A stretch of DNA of 64,000 bases from Paenibacillus polymyxa M1 (GTDB lineage Bacteria > Bacillota > Bacilli > Paenibacillales > Paenibacillaceae), in assembly GCF_000237325.1 (NCBI RefSeq), contig NC_017542.1, positions 5,760,501-5,824,500 on the forward strand, written 5' to 3'. Under the pieces are notes generated by a model, which saw only the letters and a program-made list of their open reading frames with translations, was not told where the DNA came from and ran no database searches. Positions 36,071-46,300 of the stretch are shown one piece after another. Made by a program: the position numbers and the translations under genes. Positions within the stretch are counted from its first letter, which is position 1; each line of letters starts with the position of its first letter.

Positions 36071-36110
36071 AAAACGCTACTGACAACGGAACATCAGTAG
36101 CGTTTTACAT
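36071..36110 (+). terminator. Terminator after the serine hydrolase gene
   Basis: AAAACGCTACTGA at 36071-36083 and TCAGTAGCGTTTT at 36094-36106 form a perfect 13-base-pair stem, followed by ACATTTTT. Confidence 0.9.
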
Positions 36111-36232
36111 TTTTCGGATTCCTCGTAAATCCGATTTCGGAATGTTCAGGCTCTGCCACGCCATAATTAAATCAAAGGTGAGCTCGCAGGTGCCGATCAT
36201 CTTTTAACCAACATATAGTGAGGGGGAAAATA

Positions 36233-36613
36233 ATGAAAAGCCAATTAAGAAATATTACGGTTGACGGTTATGCATTCGTTTATTGGTATACAGGCGGGTC
36301 TAGCTTCATCTTAAACCTATCTCCGAAAGAAAATAAAAACATCAAAATTACGTTAATCTTCCAGGCAGACCCTCCTGAAGGAGAGCCTCACACTTCTTGG
36401 TCCTTTTATGACATTTCAGCACAAATTAATGGAATGGAAACTGTCATTCATCTGGGTAAACCCAAGCATATCGCTGAAATCATCTCTTACTTGATGGCAA
36501 AACGACAAGAGCTTTGGATTCAGGGGAGACCTCAAGTTCTGGATCATGCCTGGGATTTACTAAAAGAAATGGGTTATTGCGAGTTCAAGCCAATCTGGAT
36601 TAGACAGTGGTAG
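36233..36613 (+). CDS. Small protein, paralogue of the one at 26170
   Basis: A 126-residue protein of unknown family, without signal peptide or membrane span. ATG 36233 lies after GAGGGGG; the GTG at 36218 would overlap that site. The last ~55 residues (HLGKPKHIAEIISYLMAK ... LLKEMGYCEF) correspond to the C-terminus of the protein at 26170, giving a shared pattern PK-aromatic/His-V/I-A-E-V/I. The two could be immunity-type or regulatory small proteins; there is no direct evidence for either. Confidence 0.65.
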   Translation: MKSQLRNITVDGYAFVYWYTGGSSFILNLSPKENKNIKITLIFQADPPEGEPHTSWSFYDISAQINGMETVIHLGKPKHIAEIISYLMAKRQELWIQGRPQVLDHAWDLLKEMGYCEFKPIWIRQW

Positions 36614-36680
36614 TCGTAATGGTTTGTGGACTAGCCCCCTCTGACCACCCAAAGGGAGCTTAAAGCCCACAGGTTAACGA

Positions 36681-37217
36681 TTATTCGTTATTCGGCGTGG
36701 TCGGACTAGCCGAGGGCATCAAGCCTTTAACGGCGCCGAGAAACGGGCGAATGGACTTGATCATACCGTAGCCCATCTTCACAACCGGGACAAATTTCTG
36801 GATCATACCGAACAGCCGTAGGCCGCCGCCGAGCATACCTCCAAGCCCTCCTGCGCCCGCAGTTGCACCGCCAAGTCCACCAAGTCCGCCGAACAGCGAG
36901 CCCATCATCGGTAGGAATGCCGACACCTTGGCATCCGGCTTGCGGGAGCGCGAACGGCCAGATGGTTTGCGTGCGCCGCTTCTCCGATTGCCGAGACGGA
37001 TGCCTGGGGCATGCGCACCAGCTCTGCGTTTGAGAGATCGGGAATCTTGCTTTCCGGAAGAAGCACGTGGGGGAGCTCCAGCACTCGCAAGTACCAACCC
37101 ACCACGATTAACGTCAGTGATGTAGCCGACGTAAGTCTCTCCGTTGTGCAGGGTGACACAGACCGGACGGCCTTGAAACTTCTTAGCCCGTGCACGCATC
37201 TCTTTCGATTGTGCCAT
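36681..37217 (-). CDS. Basic, glycine-rich protein with Sm-like N-terminus
   Basis: A 178-residue protein in three parts. Residues ~15-45 (GRPVCVTLHNGETYVGYITDVNRGGLVLA) look like a small Sm/LSm-type beta segment. Residues ~50-93 are an Arg/Ser/Lys-rich linker (KPSGRSRSRKPDAK). The rest is Gly/Leu-rich and hydrophobic (GSLFGGLGGLGGATAG) then amphipathic. ATG 37217 follows GAGGTGAAC. Such a composition is typical of spore-coat or surface-associated proteins of Bacillales, but I cannot assign a function. Confidence 0.72.
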   Translation of the reverse strand: MAQSKEMRARAKKFQGRPVCVTLHNGETYVGYITDVNRGGLVLASAGAPPRASSGKQDSRSLKRRAGAHAPGIRLGNRRSGARKPSGRSRSRKPDAKVSAFLPMMGSLFGGLGGLGGATAGAGGLGGMLGGGLRLFGMIQKFVPVVKMGYGMIKSIRPFLGAVKGLMPSASPTTPNNE

Positions 37218-37359
37218 GGAAGTTCACCTCGCTCACTGATTATAATTCAGTTTACGCCAGGGGCGGGCTGCCTGCTTGTGCGAATGGGGCATACGCACGC
37301 CGAAAATCGTTGGATGGGCTCACCGCCGTTCAAGTCCTCCCGAGGGTCCCTACGCTATA

Positions 37360-38001
37360 TCAAGAGAATTGCCAAAAACCTGCTACTGGATGTTGTATCT
37401 CAGTCGTCCCCATTTTGGCGAAAATATATAGTGATCCAAAACCAAAAGGATAATTGTAATCCTCCTGAAGCAACGTTTCGGGGTAGCCATCTTCATCTAC
37501 CTGAAATAAAAAAGAAAATGACTCCTCCCTCAGCTTCGTAAAATAATAGTCTTCATTTTGAATAAGTCTCGGGTTTCCGCCTACTTTGATCAAAAAAGGC
37601 TGATCCATCGATTTTTCGTCATGGCTTAGTTCCCCGTTTGAAATTGTATGCTTTATAAGTCCCGGGTTAGTAAACATATCTTTAACGCTTTCAGTCGAGA
37701 TGGGATGCTCAATCACCTTGATCGAGCAATTAGGATAAATGTTATTTTCCAAATACTCCTCATAGTCTTCAGGGATGAAGATCGAAATCATGCTCTCAGG
37801 TTTAAAGGGATGGACGAGGCTCAAGTAAAAAACATATTTTGGGTTGCCTTCTTGGATGAGATCTTCTTGATCATCAAAGAATTCAGGTGCATTCCCGCCG
37901 ATCCAGCCTGCACTATGTTCGTTCGATAGATCCGATCCCGCATAATAAAGAATACAATTTGTTCTCTCAACTAAAATATTCATTTGATTTTCATTAGACA
38001 T
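37360..38001 (-). CDS. YwqG/DUF1963-like protein
   Basis: A 213-residue soluble protein. The segment PFLIKVGGNPRLIQNEDYYFTKLREESFSFLFQVDEDGYP, read across residues ~140-180, resembles DUF1963 (YwqG) proteins, and the end FGSLYIFAKM is also like that family. DUF1963 proteins often stand in toxin-immunity loci, and the next gene is a DUF4303 protein, but no toxin gene is visible. ATG 38001 has GGGAG upstream and is used instead of the frame start at 38019. Confidence 0.68.
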   Translation of the reverse strand: MSNENQMNILVERTNCILYYAGSDLSNEHSAGWIGGNAPEFFDDQEDLIQEGNPKYVFYLSLVHPFKPESMISIFIPEDYEEYLENNIYPNCSIKVIEHPISTESVKDMFTNPGLIKHTISNGELSHDEKSMDQPFLIKVGGNPRLIQNEDYYFTKLREESFSFLFQVDEDGYPETLLQEDYNYPFGFGSLYIFAKMGTTEIQHPVAGFWQFS

Positions 38002-38034
38002 TTTACAACTCTCCCTCAAGAAACGCGAATACCC

Positions 38035-38595
38035 TTACTCTGCCGCTTCCGCCAGCCATGCTTGCATAGCCGGAGACTCCGCCTGATTCAAACGTAGGGC
38101 GATTTCGGTATTGATCTCATCTGGCGGCATGACCTCGACAAGGACGCATACAGACTCTCGCGGTTGATTCAAGGCAAATATGCCTTCATCATCGAGCCTT
38201 TTCATCGCCAACTCCATGGCCTTCAGCCTCGAATCAAATTCACGATTCCATTCGTCAGCTTCAAGTTCCGCAATGGAAGGACGCTCCATAAACAATTGTT
38301 TAACATCATCGAAGTTCTCATCCCTGAAACAACAGTAGGGTGAATCGGCATAGGACCATTTGATGAGTTCCGCAATCGTTGATTCCGGTGTGTCGCTTTC
38401 TTCTCCTTGCCTGGCCGCTTCCCTCTCCAAGGCCTCCCATGACCAGGCGGAGATGCTTGGCGCATGTCCCTCTCCAGTCGTAAATAGCGTGCAGTAATAG
38501 TAACGTTCGCCATTTTCAAACAGAGTGCGAAAGGACGTCCTAGCCACATCGGCAATCTCTGCCGTCAGCGCCTCTATCTCTTGCGTCGGTTTCAT
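38035..38595 (-). CDS. DUF4303 protein
   Basis: A 186-residue acidic protein whose first 130 residues (EIADVARTSFRTLFENGERYYYCTLFTTGEGHAPSISAWSWE in order, then IKWSYADSPYC) fit DUF4303, a family common in immunity and regulatory gene sets. It has no signal peptide. ATG 38595 follows AAGGGGCG. It is 33 bases upstream of the DUF1963-like gene on the same strand, so they are likely cotranscribed. Confidence 0.8.
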   Translation of the reverse strand: MKPTQEIEALTAEIADVARTSFRTLFENGERYYYCTLFTTGEGHAPSISAWSWEALEREAARQGEESDTPESTIAELIKWSYADSPYCCFRDENFDDVKQLFMERPSIAELEADEWNREFDSRLKAMELAMKRLDDEGIFALNQPRESVCVLVEVMPPDEINTEIALRLNQAESPAMQAWLAEAAE

Positions 38596-38728
38596 GACTA
38601 TCGCCCCTTAGTCCTATAAAATATACATCTTATTTCCATTATAAAGACTGTCCATCCTAAATCTACCTACTTCTTGCCTGAATCCTGGAAATAAGCGCTT
38701 AAAAACAGAGTTGGAGAAAAGGAAATGA

Positions 38729-38755
38729 AAGAGGGGCTGGCACAACCAGCCCCTC
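38729..38755 (-). terminator. Terminator after the uracil-DNA glycosylase gene
   Basis: AGAGGGGCTGG and CCAGCCCCTCT make a perfect 11-base-pair stem around CACAA, 16 bases after the stop of the glycosylase gene. Confidence 0.75.
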
Positions 38756-38771
38756 TTCTATAATGCTCTCG

Positions 38772-39398
38772 TCAATCTATATCCTGCTTGAGCTGAATCT
38801 CTTTCCACTTCTCCTTCAAAGCTTTTAAATCTTCTACGAAGAACCTAAGTAAATTGGCTCGTCTTCTTACTGCAAGCGGGTGATAGGTGAAGCTGATGGG
38901 CGTACCCTGCAACTCATACCAGCTGCCTCGTAACTCCTTGACACTGGCACCCTCCTTATTTGTAAATATGGCTCCCGCTACGACATTACCAAATCCAAAT
39001 AATACAAGCGGCTGCTTCTGAAAAAGCTGTATCTGTAGATGAGGGAGACACGCCGCTCTAGCCTCGGGTTTATTATAGGCACGCATCGGTCGGCATTTTA
39101 GCAAATAGGTGACATAAACATCATTTACGTCTATCCCAGCCTCTCTCATGCCGTATTGTAGTGTTTCTCGGGTACCGCATAAAAACGAATTTCCTTCCCG
39201 ATCCTCCCGGGCTCCGGGATTATCCAGAATCATCATAAGTGGAGCTTTCGGATTTCCTTCACCCCAGATGACACGATTCCGCTGCTTGGATAGCTCGCAA
39301 ATTTCACAATGCTCTATACCATCGGGTGCTTGTTCTTCAGGTAAAATTACATAGGGATGATCCATTTCCTTGTCGTGTAGCCCCTTCCTTTCACACAC
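38772..39398 (-). CDS. Uracil-DNA glycosylase, family 4-like
   Basis: A ~208-residue DNA repair enzyme that removes uracil from DNA. Cysteines in HCEICELS, FLCGTRE and LKCRPM are placed like the [4Fe-4S] ligands of family 4. Motif A reads LDNPGAREDREGNSFLCG, where Asp-Asn replaces the GE of GEAPGxxED but the second ED is kept; motif B is YHPLAVRR. The start is uncertain: GTG 39398 gives this length, the ATG at 39365 would remove 11 residues, and neither has a perfect ribosome-binding site. Confidence 0.82.
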   Translation of the reverse strand: MCERKGLHDKEMDHPYVILPEEQAPDGIEHCEICELSKQRNRVIWGEGNPKAPLMMILDNPGAREDREGNSFLCGTRETLQYGMREAGIDVNDVYVTYLLKCRPMRAYNKPEARAACLPHLQIQLFQKQPLVLFGFGNVVAGAIFTNKEGASVKELRGSWYELQGTPISFTYHPLAVRRRANLLRFFVEDLKALKEKWKEIQLKQDID

Positions 39399-39501
39399 AA
39401 TGAATCTATTATGCCCACCTCAAGCAAAAACTTGCCTAAGGTTCAGCATAACGGGTCCATCGGAAAAAGTAAGGGCAGCTAAACTGGATCAAAAGAAGCG
39501 T

Positions 39502-39537
39502 AAAAAAAAATCGCGTCCTCCAGAGGAGAACGCGATA
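39502..39537 (-). terminator. Terminator of the surface protein/sortase operon
   Basis: ATCGCGtCCTC and GAGaaCGCGAT (39510-39536) form a stem; on the minus strand nine T follow. It ends the adhesin-sortase transcript, 32 bases after the sortase stop. Confidence 0.85.
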
Positions 39538-39568
39538 TAAACCAGCTTGACTCCGTATTTCAACATCG

Positions 39569-40348
39569 TCATTTAAGCTTTCGGGCAACCACCGCTAACC
39601 GACCGTTTTCGGTCGAGTACTCACACGTAGACAGTACAATAAGCTTGTCGCCATAACGGGGGGTTATACCCGTTTCATATAGAGCAAGTTTTTGGATGTT
39701 CTGAACATACGAATCGAACTCGACGGGCGTACTTACTTTCTCAATCTGGTAGTATTTAAATACATCATCTGATTTGCGATAAACCTGTGACAGAATAACG
39801 GCAACAACCTCATACTCTTCCTTTTCATAAAGTGTACTGAACTGGAACGTAGCATGCTCCTTATAGAAGCTTTCTTGCTTATACTTCATCAAATCTTTGA
39901 ACATCCAGCCGTTTTTCATATGATGTCCGTGAATCAGTAAAATATCGGAACCGTTGATCCGGCTGTGCTCGTCCAAAAAGGGGAGACCGAGTTTGCTCTT
40001 CTTTTTATCGAAATCATGATTGAGATAGTACTGCTCATCTTGTGGATTCTGCATAACCGGGTACTCAATTCGGGTGCCGTTAATCTTCAGCCAACCGACG
40101 ATGTCCGGGTTTCTCTCGTAAAGCTCTCGAAATTCGGGAAGCATGACCGGCTCATTCGCTTTCGTAATCAAAGGGGAGGGGATCGCCTCCCCTCCTCCTT
40201 TGTCCGATTGTTCCTCCCAAACTTTTGCTAACTCTTCGATTTTCACTTGATCGGCATAACCCCACAGGAAAATTCTCGCTATATTGGCGAGAGAGAATAC
40301 CAACACAAGGAAGGAAACGGCGATAAGAACTTTTTTAGTTTTACTCAT
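39569..40348 (-). CDS. Class B sortase
   Basis: A cysteine transpeptidase that anchors surface proteins to the cell wall. About 259 residues: N-terminal membrane anchor (VLIAVSFLVLVFSLANIA), then the sortase B barrel. LLIHGHHM has the catalytic histidine, IVLSTCEYS the catalytic cysteine, and GRLAVVARK the arginine. The helix inserted before the cysteine strand (VEFDSYVQNIQKLALYET) is a class B trait. ATG 40348 starts 19 bases after the stop of the large surface protein, so the frame reaching 40414 overlaps that gene and is not used. The surface protein is surely its substrate. Confidence 0.93.
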   Translation of the reverse strand: MSKTKKVLIAVSFLVLVFSLANIARIFLWGYADQVKIEELAKVWEEQSDKGGGEAIPSPLITKANEPVMLPEFRELYERNPDIVGWLKINGTRIEYPVMQNPQDEQYYLNHDFDKKKSKLGLPFLDEHSRINGSDILLIHGHHMKNGWMFKDLMKYKQESFYKEHATFQFSTLYEKEEYEVVAVILSQVYRKSDDVFKYYQIEKVSTPVEFDSYVQNIQKLALYETGITPRYGDKLIVLSTCEYSTENGRLAVVARKLK

Positions 40349-40367
40349 TTTCTTACCGCCTTTCCGG

Positions 40368-43300
40368 TTACTGAATATGCTTTTTCTTCTTGCTGCTGAG
40401 TAAACAGAATCCAAGCGTAATCAAGGATATCAGCGCCAAAACCATATAGAAGATTGGCGATGGACTGCTATCCCCTGTTTTCGGAGCATCGTCCAGCTCG
40501 TAATCGCCATTGGCGACTTCATTGTCGACGCTACCGCTTGCGTTGTTGCCTTTGTTGATTTCGTTGTTCACGTTGCCTGCTCCGTTGTTCACGTTGCCTG
40601 CTCCGTTGTTGACGTCGCTTGCTCTGTTGTCGACGTTGCTTGCTCCGTTGTTCACGTTGCTTGCTCCGTTGTCGACGTTGCTTGCTCCGTTGTTCACGTT
40701 GCTTGTTCCGTTGTTCACGTTGCTTGCTCCGTTGTTCACGTTGCTTGCTCCGTTGTTCACGTTGCTTGCTCCGTTGTTCACGTTGCTTGCCCCGTTGTTC
40801 ACGTTGCTTGCCCCGTTGTTCACGTTGCCTGCTCCGTCGTCGCTGTTATCGGTACCGCTACTGCCACTGCCGGACCCAGTTCCGCCGCCACTGCCGCCGC
40901 TATTGCCGCCACCACCGCCGCCGGAAATTATCGGTTTCAACTGTATATCGTGGCGTACGATGTCGCTTCCGACCGAGATAGTTGGGCTTGTATACGCATC
41001 ATATCCGGCTTTGGTTACAACCAGATAGTAATCCGTGTTCGGGAATACCATGTATGCATATGCGCCGTTTGCGTCACTGTTCTGACTTGGGCTGGCGTTA
41101 TCATTCGGTGCAAAGCCCGGAATCGCTGGCAGCGTTACTTTCGTGCCCGGCACGATGCCGCTCGCTGTGTTTCCTGGCGTATCAGCATAATATAGCGTCA
41201 CTTCAGCGCCTTCAATCACCATGCCGGTTGTTGCATCCGTAATGATGCCATACGGGTCAACGAGCCCCTGGGAAATATTCAATTCCCCGTTGGCCTTCAC
41301 ATCCAGATCCGCTTGAAGGACCGTTAATTCTTGACCTGGCGCCACTTCGTAGCGCACTTCCATTTTGTAAGTCTTCGCGGCTAAACCGTCCGCTGAGAAG
41401 ACGCCGTTCGACTCTAGGTTGAACGCTTTGGGAGCGCCATTCTTATCCACAACATACTGGTTGCTGGCATCCCGCAAGTAGATGTGCATCTTGCCAGCGA
41501 GCTTGCTGTCCAGCAGCGAAGTCTGCCCTTCAGGCTGCTTCAGAAGCACAATACCTACCGCCGTAATATCAGCCGGAACGGTCTCGTCCGTCACACTGCT
41601 GTCCACATTTGCTTTTTGCGTGAACTCGACAGGCACATCCTTTCCGCCTACCGGATACCACTTCGTAAATGTGATCGTGTAGTCGGTAGCTGCCTCGGCA
41701 ATGACCGAATACTCACCCTTCTCATTCGTCTGAATCGTCTGCTTCTCGCCTGTCTTCAGATTGGTCACTGTGATGGACGCATTCGGAATGACTTCTCCTG
41801 TGTTGTTGTCACGCAGCACGCCTTCCAGAACTGGAAGCTGGCGGGTATTCACAAAGTGTGCTTCAGCCGCGCTTTTCACCGGAATGGTACCCGTGCGAAT
41901 GAGACTAGCAGGATCTGTCACATAGCCGTCGTCCGTGTAATTATCTTCGGTCACCGTATATTGGAGATACGTAGGAAGTCCTTCCACAATGAACAGTTCC
42001 TCATCTTTAAGCTCAAAGGTATCCCCGCTTTTGATGGTGCCCTTACTGCCGTCCGACTTCTCATAGGAGTAGGAGCCGTTTGCTCCCTCGCCTGTGAAGG
42101 TGACCTTGTACTTGAACGCCTTCGTTTTGTTACCACCATTACCTTGAACCTTGTTGCTGATTAGCAGGCTCCCCGTCATGACTCGCATGTTCTTGAATGG
42201 GGCAACTTCATCCTTACCCTTCATGACTCCGGTATAGTACCGCTCCCCAGGAGTAGTCATGTATTCATCGGTTGTGTAGTCTTTCTGGGTAACTGTGTAA
42301 GTTAGATTCTTAGGCAGGTCCAAAACATCCAGTGTCTCTCCATCCTTGAGCCGGAGGGTACCGCCGGACTTGATCGAACCTTTGTCGCCGTCCGACTTCA
42401 CGTAAGAGTAGCTTTCATCCTTACCTACACCCGCAAAGCTGACGGTGTATTCGAACTCTTTTGCCTTGTCGCCGCCGTTGCCCATGACCGTATTGCTGAT
42501 GGTCAGCTTGTTGACAATTCGTTCATTAACAAAGTCCGCCTTGTGGTCACCTTTATTCACAATTGTTCCGGACCATTCTCTCGTCTCCGGATCAGTCGTG
42601 TAGCCGTCAACCGTCGTATAATCGCCCTCGGTTACGGTATAAACCAGACCCGCAGGCAATATCGGCAGCATCACAGTTTGTCCGTGCTTGAGGGTAATCT
42701 TGTCACCGCTTTTGATCTTGCCATACGTATTATCTGGCTTCTTATAGGTGTACTCTCCGTCCTTGCCTTCGCCGTTGAAGGTCACGGTGTACTCGAACTC
42801 TTTGTCCGGGTCGCTGCCGTTGCCTTCCACCTTATTGCTGATGGTCAGCTTGCCTTCGGCCGGTGTAGGAACGATCAGCGGATTGTTCGATTCCACCTTC
42901 TGTCCATCAACAAGGACAGGCTTGCCGGGCGCATCGATGACACGTACCCGGTATATCGTAGTCGTAGGCAAGTAAGTGAGGAGATCAATATATGTCTGTT
43001 TGAGCAAATAATCCCCTGGCACCTGAATAATGAAATTCGTTTTGCCGTCCGTGCCCGTCGTCTTTTCCACCATTACATTATTTTCTTTATCCCTAGCCGG
43101 TGTACCGTCAGGATTGAGCAACTGGAACTTTACATCCTTCAGCGGTGTTATACCGTCGGGACCGACTTTTTTAAGGAAGAGCAGGCCGTTTTCATTGGCA
43201 CTTCCCGCTACATCGTTCGCGTCCAGCATAATACTGCTCTGCGCTCCGATCGGCGGAAGGGAATCATCGCCCATCAGCTTGATGGAATTCCCAGCTGTTC

Positions 43301-46300
43301 CCGGCTGCATGCCCTGGGATTCGGTCTGGTAAACGATCTGATAGAACTTGTTCGGATCGACAAAATCAAACCTAAGCGTCGATCCCCCGGTTACCGGGTC
43401 TGTGCCTATGGTGACTTTCACCTCACTATTCGGATCCGCAAGATTCAGCGGTCCTCCGTTACGCTCTAAAGTGCCATCCGGCTTCAACTTGCCGGGATAG
43501 ACAGCGATGTCGGAAGGTTCGAGGGATAGGCCACCCTCCGCATTTTGGCGCAGCTTCAGACCTTTGGCGAGAGTATCCAGCAAATAAACGCCCGGCTTCA
43601 TCTCGAACGGAGGTGTGTAATTCACCGTCCATTCCTGTACACCAGAAACAGGCTTTTGCACCGTCTTGCTCAGAGACTGCACAGGTACAATGATTCTGTG
43701 AGCTTCGGTAGCACTATACGGCTTGTCTCCCCATTTCATGGAGAACATAGCCTGATTCTCCCCGGCGTTATTATTGCCTAGCTTGTAATTGGCAAGCGCG
43801 GCGTTGGTTGGACGCGCCTTCACCAGAATGACGTAGGGGCTCTCCAGCTTGGAGAAGGTGAAGGTTCCTTCATTGCCATCCTTGGTAAAGCTCACCACAT
43901 GCTGAGGCGTACCCGGCGCAATGACTGAAATGGCCTGTGCATATCTACCACTTCCGCCTTTACCATCGGTTCTATAGCCGGTACCACCTTTATAAAGTCT
44001 ATAAGCCTCGCCCGGAGCATAATCTACAAACTCCCAGCCTTCCGGCAATACATCCACCAGCTTGATGTCGCTGGCTACACGGGTGCCGCCATCCTTGGCC
44101 ATCTCCTCCGTATTGAATCCTGGCATGTTCACCGCCAGCCGGAAGGTGACCGTTCTATCCTTGCGGTCATAGCCTGCCAGGATGTAATTGTCAGGACGGG
44201 AGTTGTCCATATACCAATTCGGGTCGCTGGCCACGGGCGTTCTTTTCCATATGCTGTCGCTCCATTGGCCTGAATAGTTTCGGTTCCAATCGGCTGCAAC
44301 CCCCTCTAAACCCGCCGTGTTCGCATACAGCATCTCCTTGTTCAGCATCCGCACAAGGTTCGAGGTGTTGGCTTCGGCGCGACTCACATAATCGTCACCG
44401 TCGAAGAGCAGTCCCCGGTTGCTCCATGTGTTTCCAGCGTTATCCTGGCGGAACAGGTTATCCGGGTTGGTAGTGACAGACTCAAAGGAAACGCTCCCTG
44501 GTACATCTCCTTTGTACCCGGTAACTTTGATAAGGTCCGCCACCCGCTCGCCGTTCACCGTCAAGGGGATCACTTCACCATTCAACCCATTGCTCACAGT
44601 CAACGTATTCTCGCGGTATTTTTGCCAAAGCTGCTTGGTGTCGATCTGGCTCTTGATTGCTTCTAGAGTTGTCGACGTTACCTTAGGATTGGCATCCAGA
44701 TTATTCAGTACATCGAGAGAATCGCCGTGAACCAGCAAATCATAGACGACTGGAGCATCCAGATTGTACTGCAGCGTCAAGTTTATCGTCCACTTGGTGC
44801 CTGCGACGTTGTGCAGCGCGGTGGTTGTGGTCGCACTTTTTGTGAAGGCATGTGCGCCAATTCTAACCTGTGCAGTGTCCACAACGGCAGCAGGAGCGAC
44901 CCAGCCGGTTGCATCGTTGTTCTGGATGGCAGTTCCTCCATCCTTCACATCCAATTCCCAGTTTGCGCGCGCTTTGTAATCGAAGATTAACTTGCTGCTG
45001 TCTGTCACCTTCGTCACAACTGTCATATAGAGGGGCCCGTCCAGATTCCCGCCGATGGCGGTTCCGATCTCGTACTCCCCTGCGGCGTTACGGGTAATTG
45101 GGGTATCCGTACCGCTGTCCCCATTCTTATAGGTTGCGGAAACAAACTCCGTCCCGTCGGGCAGGACGTCTGTAATCTTAACGTTCTGCAAGCCGGTTCT
45201 GGACAGTACACCGTTATTGTTAATCCTTTTGTTGACCTCAACCGTCCACGTGATGAGCGTATCGTTTCCACTCTTGCCCGGCTTGCCGCTCGCCGCAATC
45301 CAGTTGGGGCGTATAGCAATCCGATGGGTATTTGATGAAGCCTTCACATCGGTAGCGTCACCCAAAAGCTTTGCGGTATTATCAATGCGGTTCCATCCAT
45401 ACTGATCAGCAAAATTTCCATTCTTTTCGTAGTAATAACTATTCTTAGGAATCCACGTTTTGAAAGTAATAGTCGCCGTGCTTTTGACATTATCTACAGT
45501 GGATGCGTCTGGGAACTTATAGAAAAGTGTGCGATCAGCAGCATAATTAGGATCTGCCGCATTTCCATCCACAGTGAAGGACCCAGGCACATATACACCG
45601 ACGTTCGCAAGCTCATCAGAGAAAGTCAACCCGTCCAGCCGCATGGGGATGGTCTTATCGTCCGTGTCAGTTGCAGTTACTACCGCTCGCCACGTAATGG
45701 TACCCTCTTGAAAAGAAGGGCTGTTAATCCCACTGTCATAGCCGCCGTTGCTTAAGGAGCTTACAGTAATGGTATACTCGGGCACCAAATCCGAGTTTTT
45801 AAACTTATAGCCATCTCCAAAAATGGTCGTATCCCCGCCACCGCCAGGGGTCTGATCTGCCGCTCTAGCAGCAGCGGAAAAGCCGATTTTGACGTCGCGC
45901 CTACTGCCGTCATATACCCCTGCGCCATCAAACGTAATTTTGATAGAATCGGCAAAAAACTGGACGGTAGCAATTTTCAGTCCGCCCTGATTGATTGGCA
46001 TAGGACCTGTAGGCGCCAAATTCACACCAGGGAAGTAGGTTGCCTTATCCAGGACGGCATAATCTCCCTGCTGAATCACACTTTCGGGCGGAGCATTGAG
46101 ATCGTCGCCCTTGGTCGGCACAGCGATACTATCCAGCTCAAGGGTAAAGTTCTCCCGGCCGTTAATCTCGCCCCCTGCCGGAACCACAGCTTCAGGGTTA
46201 CCCTGCTTCACTGTAAGCTTGAACGTCGGATTGGCGTTCGCCAGCACCGCCGTTTTGTCCGTCAGATTTGCCGTCAACGCCGCGAAAGTGAGCAGCGGAG

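Noticed and set aside
40560..40832. Regular 21-bp repeats, possible CRISPR array
   Set aside because: Units are contiguous without spacers, in frame and code for a heptapeptide stalk; there are no cas genes.
40510..41028. 172-codon plus-strand frame full of FTLLAPL repeats
   Set aside because: It is antisense to the 21-bp repeats coding for the adhesin stalk; the repetitive composition is a by-product of those repeats. It has no ribosome-binding site or family match.
42543..43469. 308-codon plus-strand frame
   Set aside because: It lies wholly antisense to the adhesin and has no plausible start or known domain; the minus-strand frame is clearly the coding one.
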